The notes: generated by a model from the sequence alone, not told the origin. Shown: positions 8,907-17,570, numbered from the stretch's first letter. The stretch is 64,000 nt of DNA from Rhizobium lentis (GCF_014200175.1 NZ_JACHBD010000001.1:310001-374000); one strand, 5' to 3'. Translations and numbers: made by a program.

Positions 8907-9821
8907 ATGCTCGACCTCAACGATATCATGATCTTCGCCCGCGTCATTGAAGCCGGCAGCTTCACCGCCGCCGCGCGCCTGCTCGGCATGCCGAAGACAA
9001 CAGTCAGCCGACGCATTGCCGCTCTCGAGCGCGAACTCGGCGTGCGCTTGCTGCAGCGCACGACCCGCAGCCTCAGCCCGACGGATGCGGGCCGCCTCTA
9101 TTACGAGGAAAGCAGCCACGCGCTCCGCACGATCGAAGGCGCCAACCTGCGTCTTGCGGAAGCAAGGACGGAGCCCGCCGGCACGATCCGCATATCGGCG
9201 CCGGTCGGCTTCGGCGGCCACTTCCTGCAGGACGCGATCTTCGATCTTTTGGCGACCTACCCCAAGTCGAGGGTCGAGCTGCGGCTGACCGACGACAGGC
9301 TGAACCTCGTCGAAAACGGCATAGACCTCGCCTTCCGCACCGGCATCCTGGAGGATTCCACGCTGATCGCCCGCAAGCTAGGCTCTACCCATCGCTTGCT
9401 CTGCGCGAGCCCCGACTACCTCGCCCGCTGCGGCGCGCCCGATCGCCCAGCAGATCTCGTTCGCCACGACTGCGTTATCGCCGGCCAATCCACCCATGCG
9501 CAATGGCTGCTCGAAGGCCCGGAAGGACAGGAAACGGTCACGGTCTCGGGGCGCTTCGCCGCCAATGAAATGCAGGCGGTCATGGCCACAGCGATCGCCG
9601 GCTATGGCATTGCCCGACTGCCCCATGGGGTCGCCAATGCCTTCATCAGGGATGGGCGGCTGTGCCGCGTTCTCGACGGTTACACGACCCCGGCCGGTGG
9701 CCTCTACGTCGTCTACCCCAGCAGCCGCCACCTTCCGCCTCTGGTCAAGACCTTTATAGAGCTTGCCGCCAGACGGTTGACCGCGGGAGCCGGCAGCAGC
9801 GACGACTTCGCCGTTATATAG
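8907..9821 (+). CDS. LysR-family transcriptional regulator
   Basis: A 304-residue DNA-binding regulator. The N-terminal winged helix-turn-helix includes FARVIEAGSFTAAARLLGMP and TTVSRRIAALERELGVRLLQ (about residues 7-47), followed by RTTRSLSPTDAGRLYYE, which is characteristic of the LysR subgroup that controls adjacent reductases. The C-terminal half is the periplasmic-binding-like effector domain. I start at ATG 8907; a TTG at 8877 would add ten residues without family support. It is divergent from the NmrA-type oxidoreductase, which it most likely regulates together with itself. The effector is unknown. Confidence 0.92.
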   Translation: MLDLNDIMIFARVIEAGSFTAAARLLGMPKTTVSRRIAALERELGVRLLQRTTRSLSPTDAGRLYYEESSHALRTIEGANLRLAEARTEPAGTIRISAPVGFGGHFLQDAIFDLLATYPKSRVELRLTDDRLNLVENGIDLAFRTGILEDSTLIARKLGSTHRLLCASPDYLARCGAPDRPADLVRHDCVIAGQSTHAQWLLEGPEGQETVTVSGRFAANEMQAVMATAIAGYGIARLPHGVANAFIRDGRLCRVLDGYTTPAGGLYVVYPSSRHLPPLVKTFIELAARRLTAGAGSSDDFAVI

Positions 9822-9965
9822 CGGTGGCCCCGTCACGCTTCCTTCAGCACCACTTGCCGTCGAGGCTTTTCGATCAAGGTGGCGGTGACTTCATCGAGGC
9901 CCGACGTCGACCGTGATGCCGCGTGCCCGCGCGATCTTCAGAATATGCAGAGGGAACGCCGTGAG

Positions 9966-10220
9966 TTATTGCCAGAGAAAATCCGGTCCCGTGCTCTGGG
10001 ATGTCAGCTTGAAGGTGCCATCCGGCTGGATGACATAGGTCTCGAATACGCGGTAGCCGAACTGGCCGAGAAAACTGTTCTTGACTACCGTTCCCGGCCG
10101 ATAAGGCGAATGGACAACCTTGCCGCCATAGGTAATGCTGCCGGGAAGAGGCTCGGGAGGGCCAGCCGCGCTGGCACAGGCGGTGAGCGCGAGGACACTG
10201 GCGATAAGGGCGTGCTTCAT
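9966..10220 (-). CDS. Small lipoprotein
   Basis: An 84-residue predicted lipoprotein. MKHALIASVLALTACASAAG has a signal ending in LTAC, with Cys15 as the lipidated residue. The mature part is beta-rich with YGGKVVHSP and VFETYVIQPDGTFKLTS. GGAGATTG sits upstream of 10220, so I rejected the longer frame to 10277. The family is a rhizobial conserved hypothetical to me. It is preceded on the same strand by the response regulator gene 53 bases away, so they may be co-transcribed. There is no clear functional clue. Confidence 0.72.
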   Translation of the reverse strand: MKHALIASVLALTACASAAGPPEPLPGSITYGGKVVHSPYRPGTVVKNSFLGQFGYRVFETYVIQPDGTFKLTSQSTGPDFLWQ

Positions 10221-10273
10221 CCGGCAATCTCCTGCATGTATGGGGGCAGGACGTTGCTCTCGACGCCCGCGCG

Positions 10274-10651
10274 TCACATTATAGCATTGCTGCCATCGAA
10301 ATCCCTGCGCAAAGCCTGCGCCCGCGAGAGCGCGCCGGCAATCCTGTCATCGGTGAAAGGCTTTGGAATGACGTCCAGCGCGCCTTCAATGCCGTTTCCA
10401 ATGTTCTCCGGGCTGCCGGTCACGAAGATGACATCGACGCCATAGCGGTCGATCAGCCGGCGGGCAAGCTGGACGCCGCTCGGGCCGTCGGAGAGGCTGA
10501 GATCGACGAGAGCGACATCGCTTTTCGGTGCATAGGCCAGAGCCTGCTCGACCGTCGAAACCGGTCCGACCGTTTGGTGGCCGGCATCCTGCGCGATGCG
10601 TTCGAGTTCCAGGGCGATAAAACCCTCGTCTTCAACTATCATCACTTTCAT
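10274..10651 (-). CDS. Single-domain response regulator
   Basis: A 125-residue stand-alone CheY-like receiver. Acidic pocket residues are at VEDE (E7, D8), the phospho-acceptor is D50 in ALVDLSLSDG, the Thr switch is T78 and the conserved Lys is K97 in IPKPF. There is no output domain, so it must act through protein contacts, for example with a histidine kinase, as in rhizobial general stress or cell-cycle phosphorelays. GGGAGGAGAT precedes the ATG. No kinase gene is adjacent in the window, so the partner is unknown. Confidence 0.88.
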   Translation of the reverse strand: MKVMIVEDEGFIALELERIAQDAGHQTVGPVSTVEQALAYAPKSDVALVDLSLSDGPSGVQLARRLIDRYGVDVIFVTGSPENIGNGIEGALDVIPKPFTDDRIAGALSRAQALRRDFDGSNAIM

Positions 10652-10777
10652 GGATTATCTCCTCCCGGCAAGCACGCCGGCGGACACAGCCCCGGCGACC
10701 CGCCTAACGCAACTCTCGCTCGAAAGTTTCCGTCTGAAGAGACATTCCTGTCGAAAATGGTAACCGATTCCGCAACA

Positions 10778-11181
10778 CTATCGCGGGCTGCCGCTCGATG
10801 TGCGCGGCATGCCGTCCAGCGATCGGCACGGATCCTTGTCGAGGAACCAGCCGAGGGCGGGAATCGCTGCGGCATCGGGAAAACGGCAATTGGCACACGG
10901 AACGAATGCGGCTGATGCCCCTCGCCATCCGTGTCGACCTCCATGCAGGCACAGGCATAACCATGGACGGCATGGGGTTAGACATATTCGCCGCTCGTCA
11001 GATCCGGAATATGATCCATTCCCTCGGCCTTGTAGCCGCTGCCGTTCTTCATGATGATCCAGCCGCCGGCAGCGTCATTGAGAGACCAGGTGGCTGTCGT
11101 CGGATTGTCCCGCCGGCCGCAGCGTTTTTCCGCCTGTGCTGCGGCGGGCACGAGAAGCATCATCAAATCAGTCGCATGCAA
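10778..11181 (-). pseudogene. DUF4087-like secreted protein, interrupted by stop and frameshifts
   Basis: Reading the minus strand from a TTG at 11181 (GGAGGAG upstream) gives an export signal, then AEKRCGRRDNPTTATWSLND and GGWIIMKNGSG. These resemble the DUF4087 start (EKRCGW.NPTP..W.L.D..G.W). The frame hits TAA after SGEYV near 10978. Beyond it, the same frame continues with the typical HGYACACMEVDTDGEG. Similarity then moves to a second frame (ISRIRSVCQLPFSRCRSD) and finally a third (PALGWFLDKDPCRSLDG), ending at TAG 10778-10780. So one stop and about two frameshifts split a gene of about 130 codons. The family match is from memory and the shifts are inferred by joining frames, so this remains a candidate relic or an assembly error. 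Confidence 0.5.
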
Positions 11182-11297
11182 CCTGGCGATCGGCTCCTCC
11201 GCACCCCCACCACTATGCATGGCCTGCGGCCGGCGAGGCGATCGTCTTGCCGGCCCATTCTCGGTTGCAGATCCGCAGCAGCCGCAGCGGATTTCGC

Positions 11298-12086
11298 TCA
11301 AGGCTTCTCGTTGGCGCTCTCGGCCCGGAACGCCGCCTCACCGGCATCGGAGACTTCGACCCATTTCTTGTCCGGCGCCGCATCCGGAACGTAGCTGTCG
11401 TGCCAGTTCCACCATTTATAGGTCGACGTCTGCGGATAGCCGTCAGGCGAATCCTCCCAGACCTCCTGCCGGCCAAGCGGCGTGATGTCGAGGTAGTTCC
11501 AGGTGCCGCCCATCTGTTCGTCGCCGCGGTTATTGACGAAATAGGTGCGGAAGACGCGTTCGCCGTCGCGGTAGAACACGTTGGTGCCGTGCCATTCGTC
11601 GACACCGAAATCCTTGTCGAAACTGTCGGTGATGGTCACCCACGGCATGCTCCACCCCATCCGCGCCTTCAGCCGCGCGATCTCGGCCTGCGGCGCGCGC
11701 GAGGCGAAGACCAGGCTCGTGTCGCGGGCGTTGAGATGGGCGACATGCGCGACCTGGTCGGCCACCATCGAGCAGCCGCGGCAGGCATGGTCGGGCCAGC
11801 CGAAGACACCGGGCTCGTAAAAGGCGCGGTAGACGATCAACTGGTGCCTGCCCTCGAACAGGTCGAGCAGGCTGACCTTGCCGTCAGGCCCTTCAAAGAC
11901 ATAATTCTTCTCGACGGCCATCCACGGCATGCGCCGACGCTCGGCGGCGAGCGCATCACGGGCACGGGTCTGCGCCTTCTCTTTCACCAGCAGTTGCTTG
12001 CGGGCCGCCTCCCACGCATCCGGCGATACCACCGCGGGTTTCTGCATGGACTGTCCGCCCGTTCCATTGTCGGCTGTTGCAGTCAT
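11298..12086 (-). CDS. DUF899 thioredoxin-fold family protein
   Basis: A 262-residue member of the DUF899 family, a thioredoxin-like fold of unknown reaction. Diagnostic segments are ARKQLLVKEKAQTRARDALA near residue 28, RRRMPWMAVEKNYVFEGPDG, the core LIVYRAFYEPG followed by HACRGCSMVADQV with paired Cys in CRGC, and GTWNYLDITPLGRQE toward the C-terminus. GAGGAGATCG lies upstream of the ATG at 12086. It is encoded divergently from the cyclase gene to its right. The Cys pair suggests redox chemistry, but the family role is not established. Confidence 0.9.
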   Translation of the reverse strand: MTATADNGTGGQSMQKPAVVSPDAWEAARKQLLVKEKAQTRARDALAAERRRMPWMAVEKNYVFEGPDGKVSLLDLFEGRHQLIVYRAFYEPGVFGWPDHACRGCSMVADQVAHVAHLNARDTSLVFASRAPQAEIARLKARMGWSMPWVTITDSFDKDFGVDEWHGTNVFYRDGERVFRTYFVNNRGDEQMGGTWNYLDITPLGRQEVWEDSPDGYPQTSTYKWWNWHDSYVPDAAPDKKWVEVSDAGEAAFRAESANEKP

Positions 12087-12363
12087 CGCTTCGATCTCCT
12101 CATTGGGGCGAATTTCCGCGCCTCTTCATCGAACCGCGGTTCTTCGCGCATTGGTCGGACATAGTTTCGCAGCGGAATTCGAACAGTGGGAGTAACAAGT
12201 GTGACCGTATTTTCGCCGCCGTCCACTGCAGCAACAGCCCGCGCCGAGAGGTCGGGCAGAGACTCGGGTGCGACGATTCTGACCCCGAACCAAATGGAAG
12301 AGTTGCCAAAAGCCGCGGACTGACGGAAGCTTGGTGTCGGCCAGTGTGAACGGATTGCGTGAG

Positions 12364-13134
12364 ATGACGACAGAATCCACTTACGGGGAGCCGGCCAGGC
12401 AGGGCAGCGCCAGGATCTGCCGCGGCTGCTGGGACCAGATGCATATGCCGATCCCCATCGGCGGCCCGCTCGCCCTGCCCTTCCGCGCCTTCGGCATCAC
12501 CCGCAGCAAGATGAACCCTGATATCTGCACGATCTGCGAACGATCCTTCCAATATGTCAAAAAGCAGCGCCAGATCACCATCGACGCCACCATCCTGTTT
12601 GCCGATATCAGGGGCTTTACCGATCTCTCGGAGCGGATCGAGGCTGTGCGCTTAAGTGAAATCGTCAGCCTCTTCCAGGATCGCTGCGCCCAGGCGATCT
12701 GGGCGCATGACGGCATCGTCAACAAGCAGATGGGCGACGGCCTGATGGCAATTTTCAATTTCCCGATCATCAGGAAGGATCACGCAGCCGCAGCGATCCT
12801 GGCGGCGCAGGCGATCCAGCGAAACTGCGCCGCGGCGCTGAGTGGCCTGGCGCTCGAGGCCCTGCCCGGCCGCACCCTCGGCGTCGGCATCGGCATTCAT
12901 TCCGGCGAGGTGCAGATCGGCGAATTCTCCAGCTTCCGCAGCGATTTCACCGCCATCGGCGGCGTCGTCAATCAGGCCGCGAGACTTGAATCCCAGGCGG
13001 CGGCCGGCGAGATTCTCGTCTCGGCGGAAACAGCGGCAGAGGCCGCCGCGCTCATTGCCGGAGCGGAGGAGCGCACGCTCACGCTCAAAGGCATCGAGCA
13101 GCCGGTGCGTGCGCACGTACTGGTCAAGCGCTGA
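12364..13134 (+). CDS. Class III adenylate/guanylate cyclase with N-terminal zinc ribbon
   Basis: A 256-residue soluble cyclase. An N-terminal module has two CxxC pairs (C19-C22 and C55-C58), likely binding zinc. The class III catalytic domain follows from about residue 71: ILFADIRGFTDLSERI carries the first metal Asp (D81), NKQMGDGLMAIF the second acidic site, and GGVVNQAARLES the Asn/Arg transition-state residues. A Lys in NKQMGDG and the Gly-rich IGIHSGEVQIG match nucleotide cyclases, probably making cAMP. It has no membrane segment. I use the ATG at 12364; upstream in-frame TTG and GTG codons exist but the ribosome site is weak in every case. The zinc ribbon may sense redox or metal. Confidence 0.88.
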   Translation: MTTESTYGEPARQGSARICRGCWDQMHMPIPIGGPLALPFRAFGITRSKMNPDICTICERSFQYVKKQRQITIDATILFADIRGFTDLSERIEAVRLSEIVSLFQDRCAQAIWAHDGIVNKQMGDGLMAIFNFPIIRKDHAAAAILAAQAIQRNCAAALSGLALEALPGRTLGVGIGIHSGEVQIGEFSSFRSDFTAIGGVVNQAARLESQAAAGEILVSAETAAEAAALIAGAEERTLTLKGIEQPVRAHVLVKR

Positions 13135-13224
13135 ACGATCTGCCCCGGCCGACCGCCCAGCGATCTTTGATGCTGATCGCGTCCAAGGGAAGGTGCTCGG
13201 CGAGGCTGCCAAGCGCCCGCTTCC

Positions 13225-13602
13225 TCAATATTTCATGTTCCGCAGCTCCGGAAAATCATAGTAACGCAGCCGTTTATCGTGGCAGAGAGAGTCGTTCTTT
13301 TTCACGGACAGTATCACGTCTTTTTGCATGCCCAGGCTGATATAGGACCAGTTCGGGTTGCTGCGTTCCGTCGTGCGCGTACAATGCGCATATATCTGCT
13401 TTTCCGGGCTCAGCAGAACCACGCTGGAGATCTCGGCCTTTATGAAGTTCCCCGGCTTGATGGTTCCCTGCAGCACTTCGACGTGCTTGCGTCGAAGTGC
13501 GCTGGAAGGCGGCTGTTGGGAATCGACGACGGATTGCGGCGCCGGCGTCTGGCAGCCGGCCAGTGCCAGCAGCGCAAAGCAGGCAAGGTATTTGTTTTTC
13601 AT
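13225..13602 (-). CDS. Small lipoprotein, tandem paralog A
   Basis: A 125-residue lipoprotein: MKNKYLACFALLALAGC has a good lipobox LAGC. The mature part shares an extended pattern with its neighbour at 13825-14214: QSVxDSQxPPS, ISSVVLLxPEKQIYAxC, then CHDKRLRYYxFPExxxMK at the C-terminus. I start at 13602, at the signal peptide; the frame is open to 13677 but that part is not signal-like. Function is unknown. The two genes are codirectional, 222 bases apart, and clearly arose by duplication. Confidence 0.78.
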   Translation of the reverse strand: MKNKYLACFALLALAGCQTPAPQSVVDSQQPPSSALRRKHVEVLQGTIKPGNFIKAEISSVVLLSPEKQIYAHCTRTTERSNPNWSYISLGMQKDVILSVKKNDSLCHDKRLRYYDFPELRNMKY

Positions 13603-13824
13603 TGCGTTGGATCTTTCTCTGCCAGAATTAGTGGATCGAGCTTTCCGCATGGCGACGGCTGCAGGCAACAACGTCACACTCTGTGCTTGGAGGCTCCGCC
13701 TGCGAGCTGTGTCCCTCAGCGTGAGGGAGGTTGGAGGAAGCCGCGCCCCAACGACACCGGAGGCATGTCGCGCCGCCGCTCAAGAAAGCCTTGACGGCGA
13801 CGCAACCCGAGCCGTCGCCCTGCG

Positions 13825-14214
13825 TCAGGTCTTCATGCCGTTCATCTCAGGAAACGGATAATAACGCAGCCGCTTGTCGTGGCAGCGATCGTCATTCACC
13901 GTTGCGCCCAGCACTTTGCCCTCTGTGAATGAGACGCCGAGATAGGCCCAGTCTCCCCAACCGCGCTTTGGCACGATCCGTACACAATACGCATAAATCT
14001 GTTTTTCGGGGTCGAGCAGAACCACACTGGAAATGCGCGCCCAGACGACTTCTCCTGCTTCGTGTCTATAAGTTCTCTTGAACACAATATTGATGAAGTT
14101 CTGCCGGACGTCATTCGAGGGCGGACGCTGCGAATCTGCAACGGATTGCGAGACCGGAGCATTGCAGCCGGCAAGCGCCAGCAGGGCAGCGCCAAGAAAA
14201 ATTTTCAATTTCAT
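13825..14214 (-). CDS. Small lipoprotein, tandem paralog B
   Basis: A 129-residue lipoprotein whose signal MKLKIFLGAALLALAGC ends in LAGC. The body repeats the pattern of paralog A (QSVADSQRPPS, SSVVLLDPEKQIYAYCVR, CHDKRLRYYPFPE). Two mature Cys residues, one after IYA and one in CHDK, are conserved in both copies and could form a disulfide in the periplasm. It is upstream of A on the same strand. The spacer between them contains a degenerate end of a RIME-like element (about 13690-13740). The family is not recognised. Confidence 0.78.
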   Translation of the reverse strand: MKLKIFLGAALLALAGCNAPVSQSVADSQRPPSNDVRQNFINIVFKRTYRHEAGEVVWARISSVVLLDPEKQIYAYCVRIVPKRGWGDWAYLGVSFTEGKVLGATVNDDRCHDKRLRYYPFPEMNGMKT

Positions 14215-14368
14215 TCAGTAAGATCTCCCAGGAATCAAAGCGTCTACACGCTGATATTTCTACAAACACAGCGCGAACAATATTTGCAATACATCAAAGG
14301 AAACTTTGTCGATCGGCGGAATGCCGCCAGACATAACATCGCGCATGCAGACGGCACATCGGCTCGCT

Positions 14369-14653
14369 TTACAGCAAAGACGAGATGCCGCCGCGATCTT
14401 CATCATCATTGATCGGAACGCCGGCTTCCAGCGCCGCCAGGATGAAAGCCTGCCGCACCGTCTCGGCCGGCATGCGGCCCGCAAGCCAGGCCCGGCAGAA
14501 ATCGATCGCCCTCTGCTGATGCACACCGCCGTTGATCGGCCAGTCGGAGACCAGTGCATAAAGCGCATCCTGCGGTGAGCGGAGAACCAGCCGTTCGCCG
14601 GTATCAAGATCGATCGAAATCGGTTTCTTCCAGAAGGCGGAATGATCGTTAAT
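14369..14653 (-). CDS. DUF982 protein without a standard start codon
   Basis: The minus strand encodes a typical DUF982 protein of about 94 residues: AFWKKPISIDLDTGERLVLR, SPQDALYALVSDWPINGGV, RAIDFCRAWLAGRMPAETVR and QAFILAALEAGVPI are all family-like, ending at TAA 14369-14371. Upstream of the conserved part the frame meets a stop (TAA) without any ATG, GTG or TTG. The best initiation point is ATT at 14653, which has AGGTG at the right distance and would read as M-N-D-H-S. Either ATT is used, or the ATG has mutated. DUF982 proteins are abundant in rhizobia and their role is unknown. Confidence 0.6.
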   Translation of the reverse strand: MNDHSAFWKKPISIDLDTGERLVLRSPQDALYALVSDWPINGGVHQQRAIDFCRAWLAGRMPAETVRQAFILAALEAGVPINDDEDRGGISSLL

Positions 14654-14952
14654 GGCAGTGGCACCTAGGGCTGGGTCGACAGAACATTAACTGCCAAGGG
14701 CCGTTTCCAGTTCCGCTACGACACGCGACCGTGAACCGCAGGCATCGGCGGCGTTCTTTGGAAAGAACCGGCTTACAAAGCCTGCCTGCCATGCCGGCCG
14801 GACGCCACCAGGAGCCGCTGGTTGTTGCCCTGACTCGGGAGCTTGACCAATAGGCCCGACCTACCCCTCGCTCACACGAGTGGCAGAAGCGTCATCGATG
14901 GCCAACGCTCGAATTTGGTCGGTTCGACCTCCGTCGCCACGACGACGCGCCG

Positions 14953-15294
14953 TCAGCCGGGCAACTTGCAACCCTTGCTCATGCCGGCGGATTGCATGGC
15001 GGAAACCTTGCCCTTTGAGGCGGCAATTTCGCCTTCCTTGTCTCCTCCGGCAACGCTGCCGATCGGCACGCCAACGAGGAAGACGCCAAAAGCGTCGCCA
15101 TTCGCCGCACTGATTTGCTGCTTTGACAGATCGTCGAGCTTGGAGCGCTCCTTCTTCAGCTCGGCAGCGAGCGCCTCACAGCTGAGGTTGGTATAGGCCG
15201 CCATCGGAATATCCACCTGCACGATGGCGTCAGGACGCTTGGCACAGCCAGCCAGTGCGGCGGCGGCCGCGAATGCGATAACGACTCTTTTCAT
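14953..15294 (-). CDS. Small lipoprotein with charged helix
   Basis: A 113-residue lipoprotein. MKRVVIAFAAAAALAGC gives a canonical LAGC lipobox (Cys17). The mature N-terminus RPDAIVQVDIPMAAYTNLSC is followed by a charged helical stretch EALAAELKKERSKLDDLSKQ, a small hydrophobic Gly-rich segment (GDAFGVFLVGVPIGSVAGG) and a second short helix. This pattern recurs in alphaproteobacterial lipoproteins of unknown role. GGGGATT precedes the ATG. It stands alone, with about 300 bases to the DUF982 gene and 370 to the rhomboid gene. Confidence 0.75.
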   Translation of the reverse strand: MKRVVIAFAAAAALAGCAKRPDAIVQVDIPMAAYTNLSCEALAAELKKERSKLDDLSKQQISAANGDAFGVFLVGVPIGSVAGGDKEGEIAASKGKVSAMQSAGMSKGCKLPG

Positions 15295-15664
15295 GTATAA
15301 TCCCCGATTCCCGCAGCAGCTGTAACACCGCCGCGCGCAATACGGGAGACGGCGAAGCCTTCAACCACAAACTTTTGTTAGCTGAGATTGCATTCGCATG
15401 ATCGCGTGGGATGCAAGAAGCAAACCTGATCACGCGCTTCGAGCTCGGTTCTCTGGGCTGCGCATCTCAGCATAGGAGCGTTGAAGAATAACGCGCCCAG
15501 AGGCGGTCGCCATTTGCATCCACGTAGAAATTTTCAAACGCTCAGCTTGCAAAAATCTATTCCAGGTAGATAGTCCGGTTGTTGGAAAATTTTGTTGATG
15601 CAATCTGGCTCGCTGCGATGGCCGGCGAGCCTACCCTGTCGATACATTTCAGTGAGATTTTCGA
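15295..15664. other. Intergenic, no gene supported
   Basis: This stretch lies between the divergent lipoprotein and rhomboid genes. Short frames have no ribosome site or family resemblance. Both promoters presumably lie here. Confidence 0.5.
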
Positions 15665-17407
15665 ATGAAGCCGGAAGAATTGTGCAGCACTGAATATTTC
15701 TACAACAAGGGCAAATTGCTGTGGGTCGTCCTGATCATGCTTGCCGTCGTGGCGCTCTGTATCTGGATCGGCTACAACCCGCCGGAGCACAGGGACCCCC
15801 GCGTGGTCTGGCTCTTCGGATTGCTGGGCGCAGGGTTCTTCGGCCTGCTCGCATTGCTGCTCTCGAGCAAGCTCCTCTCCAGAGGTCCCGGCTTGGCGAT
15901 ATCGACGGCTGGTATCCGGCTTCCGACCTTCCCCGATCAGATCGTGCCATGGTCGGCCATCCGCCGCTTCGAAAGGGTCTGGAGCAAGAGATCGGATTTT
16001 ATTGTCCTTCACCTTGATCCTGCTGCCGCCAAGACTTTGATCAGGCGGGGGCTTGCGCCAATTCTCCCGGAATGGCTCGTCGGCTCACCTCTCAAGGTCA
16101 ATATTCCCTTGCATATTCTGCATGGCCAGCCGAGCTCCATCTTCGACCAGTTTTCGGAGCTGGCAGCCGAAGCGAAGGAAGTGAAGCGGCTGGAAAGTCT
16201 GGACGCACAGCTTGCCCCGCAGGAAGAAGACGAACCCCAGGCGCCAGCGCCGGTTCTCAACGAAGCCCGTTATCCCGTCTTCACTTACGCTCTTCTTGCC
16301 ATTCTCATCGCTGTCTATACTGGTGAGCTCGCCTTTGGCGTCGAGCCAACCGAAGCCGGCTCTCCTACCATTCGTACACTCTGGCTGCTCGGCGGCACGT
16401 TTCGCCACAACATCGTCGGCAACGGCGAATGGTGGCGGCTGTTCACTGCGCCGTTCATGCACGCAAGCATCATCCACCTCGCGCTCAATTGCGTTGCTCT
16501 CTGGGTCGCGGGGCGGCTGTTCGAGCGGCTGATCGGCTGGCGCTGGTTTGCAGCAATCTTCTTCGTCAGCGCCCTTGGCGGGTCGATCGCTTCCGTCTGG
16601 CTCAATGATGCCGGCACGGTGGGCGTCGGCGCCTCCGGCGGCATCGTCGGGCTCTTCGCGGCCGTGATCGCCGCGAGCTTTCGATTCCGGTCGACGCCGA
16701 TCGCATCTACGCTGCAGGCTGGCGCGGCCCAGATACTGGTCCCTTCGCTGCTGCCGATCTTCTCTTCCACAAGAGACGGTCAGACCATCGATTATGCAGG
16801 CCATTTCGGCGGCGCCCTGACGGGCGCGGCGCTCTCGCTTCTGCTTTTGACCTTCTGGCCGCGCGCGCGGCCGACGCCGCGTTACGATAGGGTGGCGATC
16901 GCCGTCAGCGCCGTGTTCGTGATCATCGCGACGGGAGCGCTCTGGCCCATCATCAACGCGCGTCAGCTCTATCTCAACGATCCGATGGCCAACTATTTCG
17001 GCGGCAGGTACCAGCAGTTGATCGCAGCACTTGATATAGAGGCAAATCGGAACGGAACCACGGCCCCTTATGCCCGCATCTGGCGCTATTTCGCGCAAAT
17101 GAGAGTCGGCGATCCGAAGGCCCTCGACGAACTCAGGGCAGCGGCGGGCAAGAGCGATCGGGCGGCGTGGCCCTATCCCGTCTATCAGCTCTTTCTCGGC
17201 GAATTGAAGCCGGAAGATTTGGCGCTGAAGGCGGCCGACAGCAACCAGATCTGCGAGGCGATCTTCTACAGCGGCGAATGGTACCTGTTTTCAGGCGCCG
17301 CCGAGGAGGCGCGCCGACGGTTCCGGGCCGCCTTGCTGTCTTGCCCGGCAACCTTCATCGAGTACAAGGCGGCGGGATACGAACTGGCCAAGCTCGAGGT
17401 GAAATGA
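15665..17407 (+). CDS. Rhomboid-family intramembrane serine protease with extra N- and C-terminal domains
   Basis: A 580-residue membrane protein. Residues 18-72 contain two helices, then a soluble segment (about 75-165, LAISTAGIRLPTFPDQIVPW, WSAIRRFERV) resembling the PH-like STM3941 family. A rhomboid domain spans about 205-400. The catalytic dyad is Ser324 in GVGASGGIVG and His380 in DYAGHFGGALTG; the HALN-type motif is HLALNCVALW and the WR motif is EWWRLFTAPFMH. Another helix follows, and the C-terminus (about 430-580) is a helical, TPR-like region (EWYLFSGAAEEARRRFRAAL). Rhomboids cut transmembrane substrates in the bilayer. Both catalytic residues are present, so it should be active. 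The substrate is unknown. No operon partner is evident. Confidence 0.9.
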   Translation: MKPEELCSTEYFYNKGKLLWVVLIMLAVVALCIWIGYNPPEHRDPRVVWLFGLLGAGFFGLLALLLSSKLLSRGPGLAISTAGIRLPTFPDQIVPWSAIRRFERVWSKRSDFIVLHLDPAAAKTLIRRGLAPILPEWLVGSPLKVNIPLHILHGQPSSIFDQFSELAAEAKEVKRLESLDAQLAPQEEDEPQAPAPVLNEARYPVFTYALLAILIAVYTGELAFGVEPTEAGSPTIRTLWLLGGTFRHNIVGNGEWWRLFTAPFMHASIIHLALNCVALWVAGRLFERLIGWRWFAAIFFVSALGGSIASVWLNDAGTVGVGASGGIVGLFAAVIAASFRFRSTPIASTLQAGAAQILVPSLLPIFSSTRDGQTIDYAGHFGGALTGAALSLLLLTFWPRARPTPRYDRVAIAVSAVFVIIATGALWPIINARQLYLNDPMANYFGGRYQQLIAALDIEANRNGTTAPYARIWRYFAQMRVGDPKALDELRAAAGKSDRAAWPYPVYQLFLGELKPEDLALKAADSNQICEAIFYSGEWYLFSGAAEEARRRFRAALLSCPATFIEYKAAGYELAKLEVK

Positions 17408-17439
17408 TCACATGCCGCCGGCGCCCCACCTCAATAGAG

Positions 17440-17570
17440 CCTCATCCTGAGGCGCCCCGCAGGGGCCTCGAAGGGGAGACGGGTGCGCTGACATCGATGG
17501 CTGCAAGGAGCAGCGTCGCGGCGTGTCCTTCGAGGCTTCGCCCTACGGGCTACGCGCCTCAGGATGAGGA
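17440..17570. repeat. RIME-like element, copy 2
   Basis: Inverted relative to copy 1 at 6813-6945 and aligning along its whole length: CTCATCCTGAGGCGCCCCGC, then GCAAGGAGCAGCGTCGCGGC, ending CGCCTCAGGATGAGG. It starts about 30 bases after the rhomboid stop. Confidence 0.8.
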
